Source: Eucalyptus grandis
Taxonomy: Eukaryota > Streptophyta > Magnoliopsida > Myrtales > Myrtaceae
Reading direction: 5' to 3'
NCBI RefSeq assembly: GCF_016545825.1
Contig: NC_052619.1
Location: 71,992,115 to 72,056,114, forward strand
Length of the DNA: 64,000 nucleotides
Shown here in pieces: positions 34,558 through 47,310 of the stretch (position 1 is its first letter; every line of letters starts with the position of its first letter). The notes beneath the pieces were generated by a model. That model searched no databases. It saw only the letters and a program-made list of their open reading frames with translations, and was not told where the DNA came from. The position numbers and the translations under genes are program-made.

Positions 34558-37500
34558 CTAAGTTTGAGCTTCTTTAGACTTTAAGATATTAAGTCTGGAT
34601 CGAATAGACTCAGATAGATTTTTCTCCAGTGGCTTTGTAAGTATGTTCGCTAGCTGATTCTTTGAGTAAATGAATTGAATCAATACTTCTCCATTTTGAA
34701 CATGGTCTCTAATAAAATGATGTCGAATCTCTATATGCTTTGCTCTTGAATGAAGAATTGGATTCATGGTGAGATTAATCGCGCTGGTGTTGTCACATTT
34801 GATCTCGGTGCATGAGTCTTCTATTCCAAAGTCTCTTAGTTGTTGTTTTATCCATAAGATTTGAGAACAACAACTTCCAAGAGCCACATACTTTGCTTCT
34901 GCTGTTGAGAGGGCTACAGTACTTTGCTTCCTTTAAAACCAAGATACTGTCCTGTTTCCAAGCAATTGACAAGTGCCCGAGGTGCTCTTTCTATCAACTC
35001 TGCATCCTGCTAGATTTGGGTCTAAGTATCCAAGAAGAGTAAAGTCTCATTCTTTAGGATACCATAGACCTAGCTTAGAGGTTGTTGCAACGTATTTCAC
35101 GATGCGTTTCGCAGCACTTAGATGAGATTCTTTGGGATCTGATTGAAATCTGGCACAAATGCAAACACTAAACAAAATGTCAGGTTTAAAGGTAGTAAGA
35201 TAAAAAAGTGAACTAATGATACTCCTGTACAGCTTCTGATCAATTTTCTTTCCTCCTTCATCTTTTTCTAACTTCGAAGAACTTGACATTAGTATATCAG
35301 TCTTTTTGCAATTCTCCAAACCAAACTTTTTAACAAGTTCTTTAGCATATTTTTCTTGGTGAATGAAAGTCCCTTCCTTTAATTGTTTTACTTGTAGTCC
35401 AAGAAAAAAGGATAGTTCACCCATCATGCTCATCTCGAATTCATCTTGCATAGACTTATAGAATTTCTTGTACAGATTTTCATTAGGTGATCCAAAAATA
35501 ATATCATCAACATAGATTTGAACAAGTAAAAAGCTTTTACTCTCTCTTTTAATGAACATAGTAGTGTCTATTTTACCTTTAACAAAGCCATTTTCGATTA
35601 AAAACTTATTTAACTTGTCGTACCAAGTTCGAGGTGCTTGCTTTAAACCATATAGGGCCTTTTTTAGTCTGAATACAGAGTCTGGTTTCCTTGGGTCTTC
35701 GAAATCGGGAGGTTGTTTCACGTAGACTTCCTCTTGGATAAATTCATTTAGGAATGCACTTTTGACGTCCATTTGGAATAACCTGAAATTCTTATAACAA
35801 GCAAAAGCAAGTAATAATCTAATTGCTTCTAACCTTACTACTGGTGCGTAAGTCTCGTCATAGTCTATCCCTTCTTCTTGTGTATATCCTTTGGCTACGA
35901 GTCTTGCTTTGTTCCTGATCACTTTTCCTTTCTTGTCCACTTTGTTCCTGAAAACCCATTTAACTTCAATAATAGATTTACCTTTTGTTTTAGGAATTAA
36001 TTCTCAAACATCATTGATGTTGAACTGTCTGAGTTCTTCTTGCATAGCTTCAATCCAACTTTCATCAGTTAAGGCTTCTTCCATACTTTTGGGTTCAATT
36101 TCAGATACAAGTGCCAAAGCACAAAACTCTTCTCGCATTTTGGATCTGGTACGAATTCCCTCATCAATGTTGCCAATGATGAGTTTTTTGGGATGACTAG
36201 ATCTATGCTTCCAGTTGCTGGTCAGTCTGACAGATTGTTGCTCCTCTTCTTCAGTTGATTCTTTAACATCCGTTCGTTGTTTTTCTTTTGGAGTCTGAGC
36301 TGCTTCAGGGGAGGTAGACTTTGTAGAGTTTGGAGCAGGTTCAGATTCTTCGATCTGAGTATGAATCGATTGATTTTGCAGAGAATCTTGAACTTTGACA
36401 TTCATCGATTCTTCCACAGATTGAGTCTTCTTGTTGTATACTCTGTAAGCTTTGCTGGTGATTGAATATCCAAGGAAGATTCCTTCGTATGATTTTTCTT
36501 GAAACTTACCAATTTGATCATTTGCATTTTTCAATATAAACATTTGCAACCAAACACATGAAAATAGGAAACAATTGGCTTCTTTCTTTTAAACAACTCA
36601 TAGGGAGTTTTCTCCAAAATAGGCCTTAAGAAGACTCTGTTAATAATATAACATGCTGTAGAAATGGCTTTAGCCCAAAAACGAGAAGAAATGTTGCTTT
36701 CAATTAAAAGTGTTCTAACCATTTCTTGCAACGATCTATTCTTCCTTTCCACAACTCCATTTTGTTCTGGAGTGTATGGAGAGGAGAACATATGTTGAAA
36801 ACCAGATTCATTGCAAAATTTAGCAAAGTCTTGATTTTCAAACTCACCTCCATGATCTGTCCGTATGCTTGAAATAACATATCGTTTCTCATTATGTACT
36901 TTCTTAGCAAACTTTAAAAAATAAGAAAATGTTTTAGACTTACTTGTCAGAAAGTATACTCAAGTAAATCGTGAATAATCATCCACTATTACTAGGCAAT
37001 ATCTCTTTCCACCAATGCTTTGAGTTTTAGTTGGTCCAAAGAGATCCATATGTAGGAGCTGCAGTACACAATTAGTAGAAACTTGATTTATTGGTTTAAA
37101 AGAACTTCTAACTTGTTTTCCCAACACACATGGTGTGCATAATTCAGATTTTTGGTATATCAGGTTGGGTAGCCCACGAACAAGCTTCTTTGAAGAGATC
37201 TTGGCAATTTGCTTCATGTTGATATGGCCAAGTTTTCGATGCTAGAGATTAGCTTCCTCTTGAATTGAAATTAGACATTGAGATTTTTCTGGTTTGATAT
37301 CTAAAAGATAGATGTTCCCATGTCTTCGTCCCGTGAAAGCCTGAGAGATGTCTTTACTAGTTCTCGAACATGTTCCTTCTTGAAAATTGATTTTGAAACT
37401 TGTGTCGCACAGTTGACTGATACTCAGCAAGTTATAATTGAGTCCTTCTACCAAAGAGACGTTGTTGATTGTGAGACTTCCAATTTTTACTATTCCACAT

Positions 37501-37640
37501 CCGACAATTTTTCCTTTACTGTTTCCACCAAAAGAGACTTTTCCTCCATTTGTTTGGATGAGCTTTAATAAACAACTTGAATCTCCTATCATATGTCTTG
37601 AGCATCCATTATCCAAGTACCATTTGACCTTTTTCTTGAT
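34558..37640 (-). pseudogene. Copia pol: protease, integrase, reverse transcriptase, RNase H
   Basis: Domains run right to left in Copia order. Protease: MDNGCSRHMIG at 37616, where DNG replaces the catalytic DSG. GAG_pre-integrase: ELCTPCVLGKQVRSSF. Integrase: first Asp in HMDLFGPT near 37060, second in RTDHGGEF near 36860, Glu in QNGVVERKNR near 36745. RT: about 35940-35100 with LFQMDVKSAFLN and YVDDIIFG near 35510. RNase H: 34887-34558 with KCDNTSAINLT and SRAKHIEIRHHFIRD. Stops at conserved Trp positions (FT*VYFL near 36958, NDV*ELIP near 36003) fit TGG changed to TGA. The RT frame alone is open for 297 codons. Confidence 0.9.
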
Positions 37641-37869
37641 AGTGACCTACATTTAAAAAAGAAACTCAAGCTTTCTTTGGTACCCACATTTTCTTGGGTC
37701 CAATGGAGTTAGTGCAATATACAGTCTTTGCTCAATCCTTCTTAATAGGTTTCAAAACCATGGGACATTCTTTCTCAAAGTATTCTGAGCTATTACACTT
37801 AGAACATTTAAGAGCACTACGGCCAACGGGTTTTACAAAGACTTTTTGAAAATGATTTTTATAGAAGGC

Positions 37870-39384
37870 CTTTGTAGATCTTTATTTGATTCTTTCCTTT
37901 ACTTTTGGAAAATCAATTAGATGAACGGTTTTAGAAGTCATTCCCAAGCCTAATTTGTTAAAGTAAGGTATTTGTACTAAAAGAATCTTTTCTAATTTCT
38001 CAGATCCTATAGAAAACCTTTTTGAAATATTTGAAATATCATTTTTCAAAAGTGTATTTTCTTTTGAAAGAAAGTTTGCATTTTCTTTCAAAGTAATAAA
38101 ACTTTTATCTAAATTTTCAAACTTTTCTGTCCAAACAATCTCCTGTTGCTTCAAGTGTAGAATTTTTTCCCTTTTTAGCTCAGAAATTCTCTTGAGAGAG
38201 GTTTTGAGACTAAGACACGGTTCATTAATATATTTAGAGACTTTAGTAGGAATTTTTAAATTACTTACCTCAATTTCACTGTCTGAGTTTGAGTTTGTAT
38301 CTGTCTCAAAGTCTGAATCTGATTCTGATTTTGCCATTAAACAAATATTAGCATAATCATCATCACTCTCTTCGCATTCAGTATCACTCCAAGTTTCTGC
38401 TTTAAGTGCCTTTCTATATTTCTCAGCTTTTCCTTTCTTTTTATTCAGGAAGGGATAGTTGGGTCTGATGTGTCCCTTTTTCTTGCATTCAAAACAAATC
38501 ACATCTTTATTGGGTTCATCATCCTTAGCTGATTTATTTTGAAACTTTTGAGAGCTTTGTTTCTTCCAATTGAATCTTCTTCCCTTTTTGTTCAGTTTTC
38601 TGAACCTTCTTATCATGAGAGTAAGCTCTCCATCATCCATATTGTCTTCAGAATCTGTAATATCATAATCATCATTAGATATTAAAGCAATAGATTTTTT
38701 ACCTTTAGGATCTTATTCTTCATTGATTTGCTCCACTTCATAGGACTGAAGTGTGCCAACCAATTCGTCAACAGAGAGTGGTATGATCCCTTGTGTCTCC
38801 CTTATTGAGGTCTTAATGTGATTCCAATCTTTGGAAAGTCCACGCAGTAGTTTGTTAACCTTCATGTGTCCTGAGATTGGTTGACCTTGATACTCAAGAC
38901 CATTCACGATTTTTGTAAAACGACTAAACATGTCAGTGATAGATTCTCATTGCTTCATCTTGAAGGCTTCATATTGACCGAGCAGAATATTGATTCTAGT
39001 TTCTTTCACTCGATCGGTTCCTTCATAAGTGATGTGTAGCCTATTCCATACTTCTTTAGCTGTTTCACAAGAAGATATTATGTTATATTCAGTTGGAGAT
39101 AATGCACAATATAAGGAGTAGATTGCTTTTGCATCAAGAGCTTGTCTCTTGGTTATCTCTTCTTGAGTCATCTCGCTAGCCTCTGCAGCTTCTTTTCCCC
39201 TTTCTGAGACTGTTGTAGCTTTAGGAATGATTCATTTGTCTACCACATCCCATTCCAGAGGATCTTTCGATCTTGGGAATGCTTTTATCTTGTTTTTCTA
39301 TATGCTGTATTCCTTTCCATCAAAATAAGGTAGTCTGGTGTTGCTTTGCCCTTCAACCAAACCTGGAGCCAATATACTAGCCAT
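37870..39384 (-). pseudogene. Copia gag with zinc knuckle
   Basis: The ATG at 39384 gives MASILAPGLVEGQ, about 50 bp after the PBS. A UBN2-type gag follows (RQALDAKAIYSLYCALSPTEYN, WNRLHITYEGTDRVKET), then LMIRRFRKLNKKGRRF and a zinc knuckle near 38510-38470 (CFECKKKGHIRPNY), whose last Cys is replaced by Tyr. The C-terminus is charged and lysine/glutamate-rich. Stops such as YSI*KNK and NEE*DPKG break it. It is paralogous to the gag at 11652-12446. Confidence 0.85.
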
Positions 39385-39432
39385 GGATCTTTAACTCTAA
39401 AGTAAAGATGCTTCAATTTAAATGAGTACATA

Positions 39433-39447
39433 GGCTTTGATACCAAT
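39433..39447 (-). other. Primer binding site
   Basis: On the minus strand ATTGGTATCAAAGCC follows the LTR end at 39448, matching initiator methionine tRNA with one change. Confidence 0.8.
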
Positions 39448-40400
39448 TGAAAGTGCTAGAACGAGCACCTAGAGGGGGTGAATAGGTGCGAAAACAGATT
39501 TTGCAAAATATGGGATAAAACTTTTGCTTTTAACTTGAGTCTAGTTAACAATAGACTTTGTAGAGGAAATCAGATTCTAATAAATAAATAGAATTACAAA
39601 CAAATAAAAGAGTTCAGGGAAGAGAATAATAACACTAGGTTTATAGTGGTTCGGCTTAATCTAAGCCTACGTCCACTCTCCCACACGGACAGCCCACTGA
39701 CTGGATTTCACTATGAATCAAAAGAGTCGTTACAGTATCATATCCTTGATTCCACAGTGTAGAGACTCTGCTACACTTCCTCAAGGCCTCACAAGTATCA
39801 AGACTTTCTTTTGAGTACAAATTTACGCTCAATAATTGAATCAGTAAAGAACAATGAGCTTCAGACTTTGAAATTTATCTATCGCGCACACACTCGAATA
39901 ACTAGAGCATCTTCTTTATATACTCCTCCATGCCTTAATATCTGTTGGCACATTCCAAAGGAGTTCTTCCAAGCTACCCGTTGGACAGAATCAATTAGGG
40001 AGATCTCGAGTTAGTTAAGGAATGTGATGATAGCCCATCAATCCTGCTCGTCCATACAATCGGGATCTAGGTTTCCATAAGTAGAACCTTCCAAGTATAC
40101 TTCACCAATCAAGGGATCCAAATTATCCGAATTAAATTCAAAATGAATAATAGATCTTCAGATGCTATCTACAACCGTGAGAACTTCTTTAGCCGCTCAA
40201 TCAAATCCTTAGAGAAATACTCGATTCTGGATAAGTCTTCTTCATCGGTCTAGAAATTGTCAAGAGAGCAGACTTTAAATCTTGAGTCTCATGGGTGTCC
40301 GCGGTCTTCAGACTTTGACGAAAGAGTCTGCAAGTCTTCAGACTAGACTGATGGAAACGTTTTGTCAGCTTCAAAACAATTAAGGAAGTTTTCTCCAACA
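39448..40400 (-). mobile_element. 5' LTR of the minus-strand SIRE-like Copia element, 953 bp
   Basis: On the minus strand it begins TGTTGGAGAAAACTTCC at 40400 and ends AGCACTTTCA at 39448, followed by the PBS. With the PPT and 3' LTR remnant it defines an element of about 8.4 kb (32023-40400). Confidence 0.9.
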
Positions 40401-41103
40401 AAGTCGATATCAAATAACTTGTATCGCGTAATTCCATCGTTTGTCCAATGAAATGCGCCCATAAATTAGTGTTCTTCGAATTCTTATGCTGAATGATGAA
40501 ATTGGGATGGTTGAGTTGATATTGGACTATGTGATTTGTAGGATTTCACATTGGCCTATAGTTAAATGCAATTTCGACATCGGTTTATGCATCGAATCTT
40601 AGTGTTTACAGAATTTTGGCAACGCTACTCGTGAACTATTTATAAAAAGTCTGGAGAACTTTGTTGGATTTCTAATTTCTGACATGCGGGGCTCGAGTGG
40701 GGTAGAGTAGTGGAAGACGGGAAGACAGCTAAAATTTTTGGAATACCGGCACTTGAAGATGAACGGTGTTGTGAATGGTTAATGGAAGAGTCGGTCTAAC
40801 TTTTGGTATAGCTAAATGGATAAAATTTTGGCTTTTGTGTACCAATAAACATCGTCTAACAAAATATATGTAAAAAAAAGTGCCTAGATGATATGTATAT
40901 ATATTGTGTACATCATTTCAGGTTTTAGAAAGGAGTTGATGTGTTCGATTCCGTAGTAAAGATTGAGCAGGGACCAATGAATAGTGCAACAGGCCCTAAA
41001 ATCGCGGATCACCGCAATCTAATGGTATCAAAACAAAGGACGTCCAGGATAAGGAAAAGGACGGGGTGACCCCAACGGGCCGGGGGCCATCAGGGCCACC
41101 ACA
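40401..41103 (+). mobile_element. Partial 5' LTR of a gypsy element
   Basis: It directly precedes a PBS and gag, so it is the right part of a 5' LTR cut on its left by the Copia LTR at 40400. A GGAATACCGGCACTTGAAGATG block resembles GGGAATAGCCGACACTTGTAGATG near 31620, so it is a distant member of the long-LTR group. The exact LTR end near 41103 (CCACCACA) is an estimate. Confidence 0.55.
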
Positions 41104-41108
41104 GCAAA

Positions 41109-41125
41109 TGGTATCAGAGCTTTGG
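41109..41125 (+). other. Primer binding site, with a second PBS-like copy at 41031
   Basis: TGGTATCAGAGCTTTGG is a canonical plant initiator methionine tRNA primer site. A related TGGTATCAAAACAAAGG lies about 78 bp upstream. Confidence 0.8.
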
Positions 41126-41395
41126 TTTGTCTAAAGTGATAAGGTGCATTAGTAGAAAAAGAGGTTATAATGATGCACACGATAAGGCACTAGCTGGGGG
41201 TAGTTGACTAACTATCAACAATTGGTGATTGAGTTCACTCGTAAAATACTAGTAACGATTGTGAGTTACCTTTGCATGCAAGTAACATTTTATGTTACTT
41301 ATGTGACTCTAGTAACGTTTTTACGTTTTTCTTGATTAGTGACATTGAGTCACTAATTGTTCCTGAGGCAAATACTTGATGAACTGCAGGAAACC

Positions 41396-43540
41396 ATGGT
41401 ACGAATCAAGAGTTCTCCTCCATCAAGGACTGAGGCTACGGCTTCAAGGGCAAAACCCGAATGGAGGACATCCTGCAGGCATTGGCCAATAGAGGGAATT
41501 TGATGGAGAGACAAGCACAACAGCAACAACCAGGAGCAGAACAACGTGCTCAGGGATTAGTGGAACAATTCCTGAAGTTGAAACCACCTAAGTTTACTAG
41601 AATGGGAAGTCCTGAGGAGGCAAAACAATGGATCGATGGAATAGAAAGGATCTTTTGGTTGTTGAATTGCAATGACACCGAAAAGATAACCTTGGCAAAA
41701 TACCAACGGGAAGGAAATGTTAAATTTTGGTGGAGAGCTTCTAGAGATACAATCTTTCCACCGGTACTGCTGTAAACTGGGATGAGTTTGTGGGAGCTTT
41801 CAATAGAAAGCATTTTTCTGACTGTGTTAGAGATAAGAAAATCACTGAATTTGTTCAGTTTGAACAAAAGGAGTTGACGGTAGGCTAGTATGAAGCAAAA
41901 TTTTCTAAGCTGTCTAGGTATGCCCCTAGATTGATAAAGGACTGAGAGGAAAAGGCTAAGAGATTTTTGAAGGGTTTGAGGATAGATATCAGGAAGCAAC
42001 TAGTGCCCCTGAATATAAGAGATTACACTGAGATTTATGAAAGGACATAGCTTGTGGAGCAGGAAGTGATAAGGGAACGAATGGAATCAGGGAGGCAGTT
42101 AACATTGAATGATGCCCAACGAGGTAAGAGACCCTATCCAAACTGAGAGCCACCTTGGGATTATAAGAAGAAGCGAAATTTGGGAAATTTTGGAAAGACC
42201 AAGAGTGCTCAAGCTTCAGGGAAAGTGCCATACCAAAACAACTTTTGCCAAAGGTGTGGTAGATAGCATAGACCAGGACCCTGTAACGATCAACCGAGGT
42301 GTTTTGGATGTGGACAGAGGGGATACTTTAGGAGAAATTGTCCACAAGAAGGATTGTGACCGAATGCCAACTCGATGCGACAAGTGCAACAACGTGTAGG
42401 CGGACCACCTCCACAAGGGAAATCACAGAGACCACCGGCACAAGGAAGGGTGTATGCAATCATCCAGGAGGAAGCGGAAGCTTCCAAAAACGTTATCTTA
42501 GGTATGGTTTCTATAAACAATAAGAAGGCATATGCGTTATTTGATACGGGTGCTACGCATTCTTTTGTGTCTGAAAGGTATAGGCAATTGAGTGAAATAG
42601 GAACTACATCTCTTGAGACACCTCTTTGTATGTGAGAAGGACATGGTGATGTCCATGTTGGTATGTGAGAAGTGTAAGATAACCAGAGGGGGACAAGGTT
42701 TGGAAATAGACCTAGTAGTAATGGTTATGTATGATTTTGACGTTATTATATGAATAGACTGGCTCTATAGGCAATGAGTTAAGATAGACTGTTATAGAAA
42801 GATGATTCAGTTCAATCCACCTAATCGGCCTAGCTTTGAATTTTATGGAGATCAGACAAACCCCTCCATAGCTCTCATTTCGGTAGTGGAAGCACATGCA
42901 CTTCTTGACGAAGGATGTCAAGGATACTTGGCAGTAATAAAGGATTATATGAAGGAGGAGGCTAGACTCGATGAAATTTGAGTGGTCTGGAAATTTCAGG
43001 ATGTGTTTCCTGAGGAACTACCTGGATTACCACCAGAATGGGAGATCGAGTTCGAGATTGAACTAATGCTTGGAACATAATTGATATCAAAAGCCTCGTA
43101 TAGGATGGCTTTGGTAGAACTAAAAGAGTTGAAGATTCAACTGTAAGAGTTACTCGATAAAGGGTTTATTAGGCCTAGTGTGTCCCCTTGGGGTGCATTG
43201 ATCCTATTTGTGAAAAAGAAGGATCGGTTGATGTGCCTATGTATCGACTACAAGCAATTGAATCAGACCACCATTAAGAACAAGTATCCGTTACCTATAA
43301 TTGATGACCTATTTGACCAATTGCAAGGGAGTTCAATCTTTTCTAAAATCGACTTGAGGTCAGGATATCATCAGCTAAGAATTAAGAAGGAGGACATTCC
43401 TAAGATTTCTTCTAGGACACGCTATGGACATTACGAGTTCCTAGTTATGCCATTTTGATTGACGAATGCCCCAACTGCATTCATGGACCTACTAAATAGG
43501 GTATTCAAGCCCTATTTAGATCAATTTGTAATTGTCTTCA
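41396..43540 (+). pseudogene. Gypsy gag, protease and truncated reverse transcriptase
   Basis: Gag has PPKFTRMGSPEEAKQWIDGIER and FWWRAS (41461-41775), then after a shift WDEFVGAFNRKHFSD and a zinc knuckle near 42300 (CFGCGQRGYFRRNC, with Tyr in place of the His ligand). Protease is clear: [13 protein letters not shown] near 42535. RT follows: [56 protein letters not shown] (43180-43458). It is cut at DQFVIVFI just before the YxDD site at about 43540. Several stops and frameshifts are present. RNase H and integrase are missing. Confidence 0.85.
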
Positions 43541-45080
43541 TTGAATCTTGTGTTTTTTCTTCATATCTAGATGCAATTGGATGTAATCGAAGCTATCAGA
43601 ACATGATTGGCACGGCTGAGCCATCGGTTTGGACTTGAAATAGAATCGGCCCATATGGACCAATTTGGGGATTGCCAGTGCTAGATTGAGCCGCTGGTGC
43701 TCCTCTGGTGGCTGACCGGCTAGACTCCAACCACGAGCAAGTCGAGGATAGGCTTGGAAGTGGATTGAATGAAGTTCGGCGACGGTTGAACCACTACTGG
43801 CCGCTGGTTCACCTCTGGAGATCGATACTAGTCCGATCGGATTGGTCTTCATCCATCTAATGAAACTTAGTCACCGAAGTTGTTTCGGTGATTCTTCCAG
43901 CTATCCCCTACCACAGCAAGGTCGGGGATCATTCAAAGGATCAATTGAAAATGCTCGATCGAGGAGAAGATCGGCGATTGGCGTTGGTCCGATCGATTTA
44001 ATTGAACAAAAGGAAATCCGACTTGATCGCCGCTCTTGAAGAGCGGTGGCCAAAAGGCCGCTAGACGGGGAACTCAAGCAACCTCTCTGGTATCCTAAGC
44101 TGGCGATCGAAGAAGGGGAATGGCCAGGTAGTTGTCCGGTGTTGGTGCCAATCGAATGGCCGCCACTAAGGGGACAAACCGGCGATAGTTAGAGAGAGAT
44201 GTAGGATTGGCAAGAAAAAAAGCAAATAAGAGACAGGATTAGTGTAGAGAGGGAAAGAGAGCTTTGTGCATAATGAGGCCCCCCTATATTTTGGAGGGAA
44301 AATTGGTATTTATACTACCCCTAGATCGGTTGATCTTAGCCATTGATTTGATCCAACAGTCGAAATCTTAATCTAATGGGCAAAATTTGATTTTAAAAGT
44401 TTAATTATTATATGGATGTGTCAGGTAATCAATCAGATGGATCCACTTCGTGAAAACCTAAGCTGAAATCGAGAATTGTACTAAAATGCCTAATTAGGGG
44501 TCAAATTGCAAATTTACAAAATTCGAGGGTCAATCTACAAAATCATGGGAAATTGAGGGCGTAGAAGTGAAATTGGCATGGTGAGGATCCCGAAACCGGT
44601 CGTTGGAGGTCTAGAACTGGCCGGCAAGGGGCCGAACTCACCTACCTTGCCAGCAATCGATTGGACCGATCAAATCGGTTCACGCCAGTTTGACCAATTC
44701 TTGACCAATTTTGGCTAGTTCATGCACTTGTGGCTCTTGTGGGTTCAAAATTTATGCAAATTGGTACCTCAAGAACCAAATTGAAGAGAAAACTTGCTCG
44801 ATTTGAAGGGAAATTGTCCAATTTCAATTCAATTAAGCTAATTAAACTTCATAAATGTGATTTATGGACTCTCTATTCACTTAATCGAGAAATTATTGTG
44901 AAAATGAGCAATTTTGCAATTTATTGAATAAAGTCGCAAATTAATCGAAATTGAATTCAATTAATATTGCAATAGACCTATTTAACTAATTACCCATGAG
45001 TAAGGTCACCTAATGTATTCAAATTGACCTTGAATTGAAATGCCGAAACTTAGGACAAAAATGAATCGGGTCTCACATTA
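43541..45080 (-). mobile_element. Probable minus-strand LTR fragment
   Basis: On the minus strand a TATAAATA box lies at 44308-44315, followed by a GC-rich block (about 43560-44250), the layout seen in the other long LTRs. A TGTGAGACCCGA motif near 45077 could be its start. It meets the truncated RT at 43541. No frame with a domain is seen. Confidence 0.4.
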
Positions 45081-45639
45081 AAATTGGACATAGATTCATG
45101 CAATTGAAGCTTAGTCTTGAATGGGTCAATTCAAATTTCTTCAATTAAAGCTCGGTGGCTCAGTTCTCTTACCTTCAAGAGAATGAAATCCCTCAAATTG
45201 GTTAAACGGTTATATCTCATCATCTTAGGCACTACCATTTGGCATATCTAACAATCATTTTTGAGTTTTTCAAAACTCCAATTGGATAAATTCCTCTCCG
45301 TGGGGAATTAAAATATAAAGAATGCTTTTCAAAAGATACGTTTCATGGCTCCTCTAAGGAAGGTTTTGGAAACAACGTTGAAAACTTTTGGACAAAATCG
45401 ATTTTCTTTGCCAAAAAGGGGTTCATCACTCGAGTGTCCCAACCGACTAGGTCTTTCCTAAGTTCTAAAGAGGGTGATTGAACTTAGGGATTTATTCTCT
45501 TGAGGTTGATCTCTTGAGGATAGGTGATGTCTTCCTTAAGGATCCTTTGGTACCTGCAAGATGAACAAACATGCAAATGCAACATATATGCATGAGATGC
45601 ATGATGTAAATGTTCTGAAGTGGCTCGGATTCAATCCAA

Positions 45640-45920
45640 AAGCACCTCAAATGCCTTTCACTTTATTCAAGGGTACATACTTCTTGACAACGTCAGCATT
45701 TACAAGCTTTGGCAACTCTTGTCCATCCATTTCTACAAGAATTAGTGCTCCACCAGGCAACACCTCCTTTACAATGTATAGACCTTCGTAATTTGTAGTA
45801 AATTTCCCACGAGGGTCTAGAATGATAGGCAGGACCTTCCTTAGGATGAGATCATTGATCTCAAAGTGTCTTGGTCAGACCTTGCGGTTGAATGACTTGG
45901 CTACTCGCTTTTGGACTTAT
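45640..45920 (-). pseudogene. C-terminal end of a Tat-like gypsy pol
   Basis: The minus strand encodes FEINDLILRKVLPIILDPRG, then KFTTNYEGLYIVKEVLPGGA, LILVEMDGQELPKLVNADVV and KKYVP. This is the typical tail after integrase in Tat/Athila-type gypsy polyproteins. Only this tail remains; a stop follows RKV upstream. It shows that another gypsy element once lay here on the minus strand. Confidence 0.75.
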
Positions 45921-46639
45921 CTTAAGAAAATGAGTGGAAAATAATTGTCCATTCATAAGTCATGAAGAATTGATTTTAACCTCTAATTATGGCTTAAAAT
46001 GGCAATTTGTCTTTCTACATGGAAATTTGCGAAATTGAATACACGAGCGAAATCATCAGACCAAATTTCGTAAAATGAACTACACCTACTAATGGCTAGA
46101 ACAAAGTAATTTCATTTTTGGTTTATTTAGAACTTAAAACCGAAAAATTCAGAAATTGGGGTTCTTAATCGAATTTTATTAAATTTTCAACACACAAATC
46201 AAATTGACACTAAAAGAAATGTTTTTGTGGATTTTTTCTTTTTCAATTTTTGGTCAAAGATTTGACCAAAAGTCAACAATTTAATTGACTTTTCCTAAGA
46301 TGTTGATTTTTAAGCCAAATCTTTGAATTTTTAAAAATTTGATTTGAGAAAAGTGAAACTAAAGCTAAATGGAATATTTTTGGATGAAAAATCAATTTTT
46401 GATCCGGGGTTGACTTTTTGGTCAAAAGAGTTGATCAAAAAGTTAATCTTAATTTTTTTCAGAAATTGCTTAAAAGCAACGATGTAAAACAAATAAATGA
46501 AAATGACATTCTTTGACCAAGAAACAAGTTTAAGTTGAAGGAAAAGAGGGAAAGAAATGTTTGATCTTTTAATCCAGTATGAGAATCAAATTCAAGACAT
46601 AATTTTAATAGGAGAGTCGCAACAAAGATTGAGAAACTC
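45921..46639. other. AT-rich non-coding sequence
   Basis: No gene, terminus or strong repeat is seen. A segment near 46556-46600 (ATGTTTGATCTTTTAATCCAG) resembles one near 56200-56240. Confidence 0.4.
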
Positions 46640-46843
46640 CATTTTCTTTGCCCCCTACGAAAACAAATGAAACATTAGGACATATAATTAGATGTCTGAG
46701 CAAGAAATAAATATGGATTTAGGCTCCCAACCTGTATCATATGTCATATGTTCTTCTCACTAAATGAGAAAATTCAACCATAAATCCACTAAATTTTGTC
46801 CTTCATCGAATGAGACAATTAGACTAAGAGGAAGATTGACATA

Positions 46844-47150
46844 CCCCGGTTAAGCTCCTGACCTTATCTACTGTGAACTCATGGCCAAAAAGCTCCATCC
46901 CAACCACGTTTTCTACGGGCAAATTGGTTGCCTCAAAACCTTGATAATGTTTGGGTGTATGAGAGTAATCCAAACTGATCCATTTCAGTTCGGAGAGACA
47001 GCCCGTCAAGTCGCCTCGGCAAATTACATTGCTTAACCAAAGAAGCTGCAAATGCGGAAACTATTTAATTTGCTCCACAGTGACAGTTATCGGGTTGCCA
47101 ACCTTCGCTCTCAAATAGAGTGCTCGAACGCTTCCCTTGATCTGCCATTG
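46844..47150 (-). pseudogene. TNL 2 LRR exon
   Basis: It encodes LSNVICRGDLTGCLSELKWI and an LFGHEFTVDKVRSL end, followed by a GT donor-like GTATGTC. Compared with TNL 1 (QQKRSSTRIRFPHLRLLWSN) an extra segment of about 50 bp near 47060-47115 breaks the frame at the exon start. Confidence 0.7.
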
Positions 47151-47310
47151 ACATTGAGAAGCAGAAGCAAGAATTTGTCAATATCCCACAAATTTATTTC
47201 ATCAAGAGAAGAAAAAAATGAAACAGAACAGTAGCTCCTAATTTAGAAACAGGAATCCTCAATTAAGAATTGGGTAAGTAAATTTCTATTCAAATTTAGT
47301 TATAATTTAC

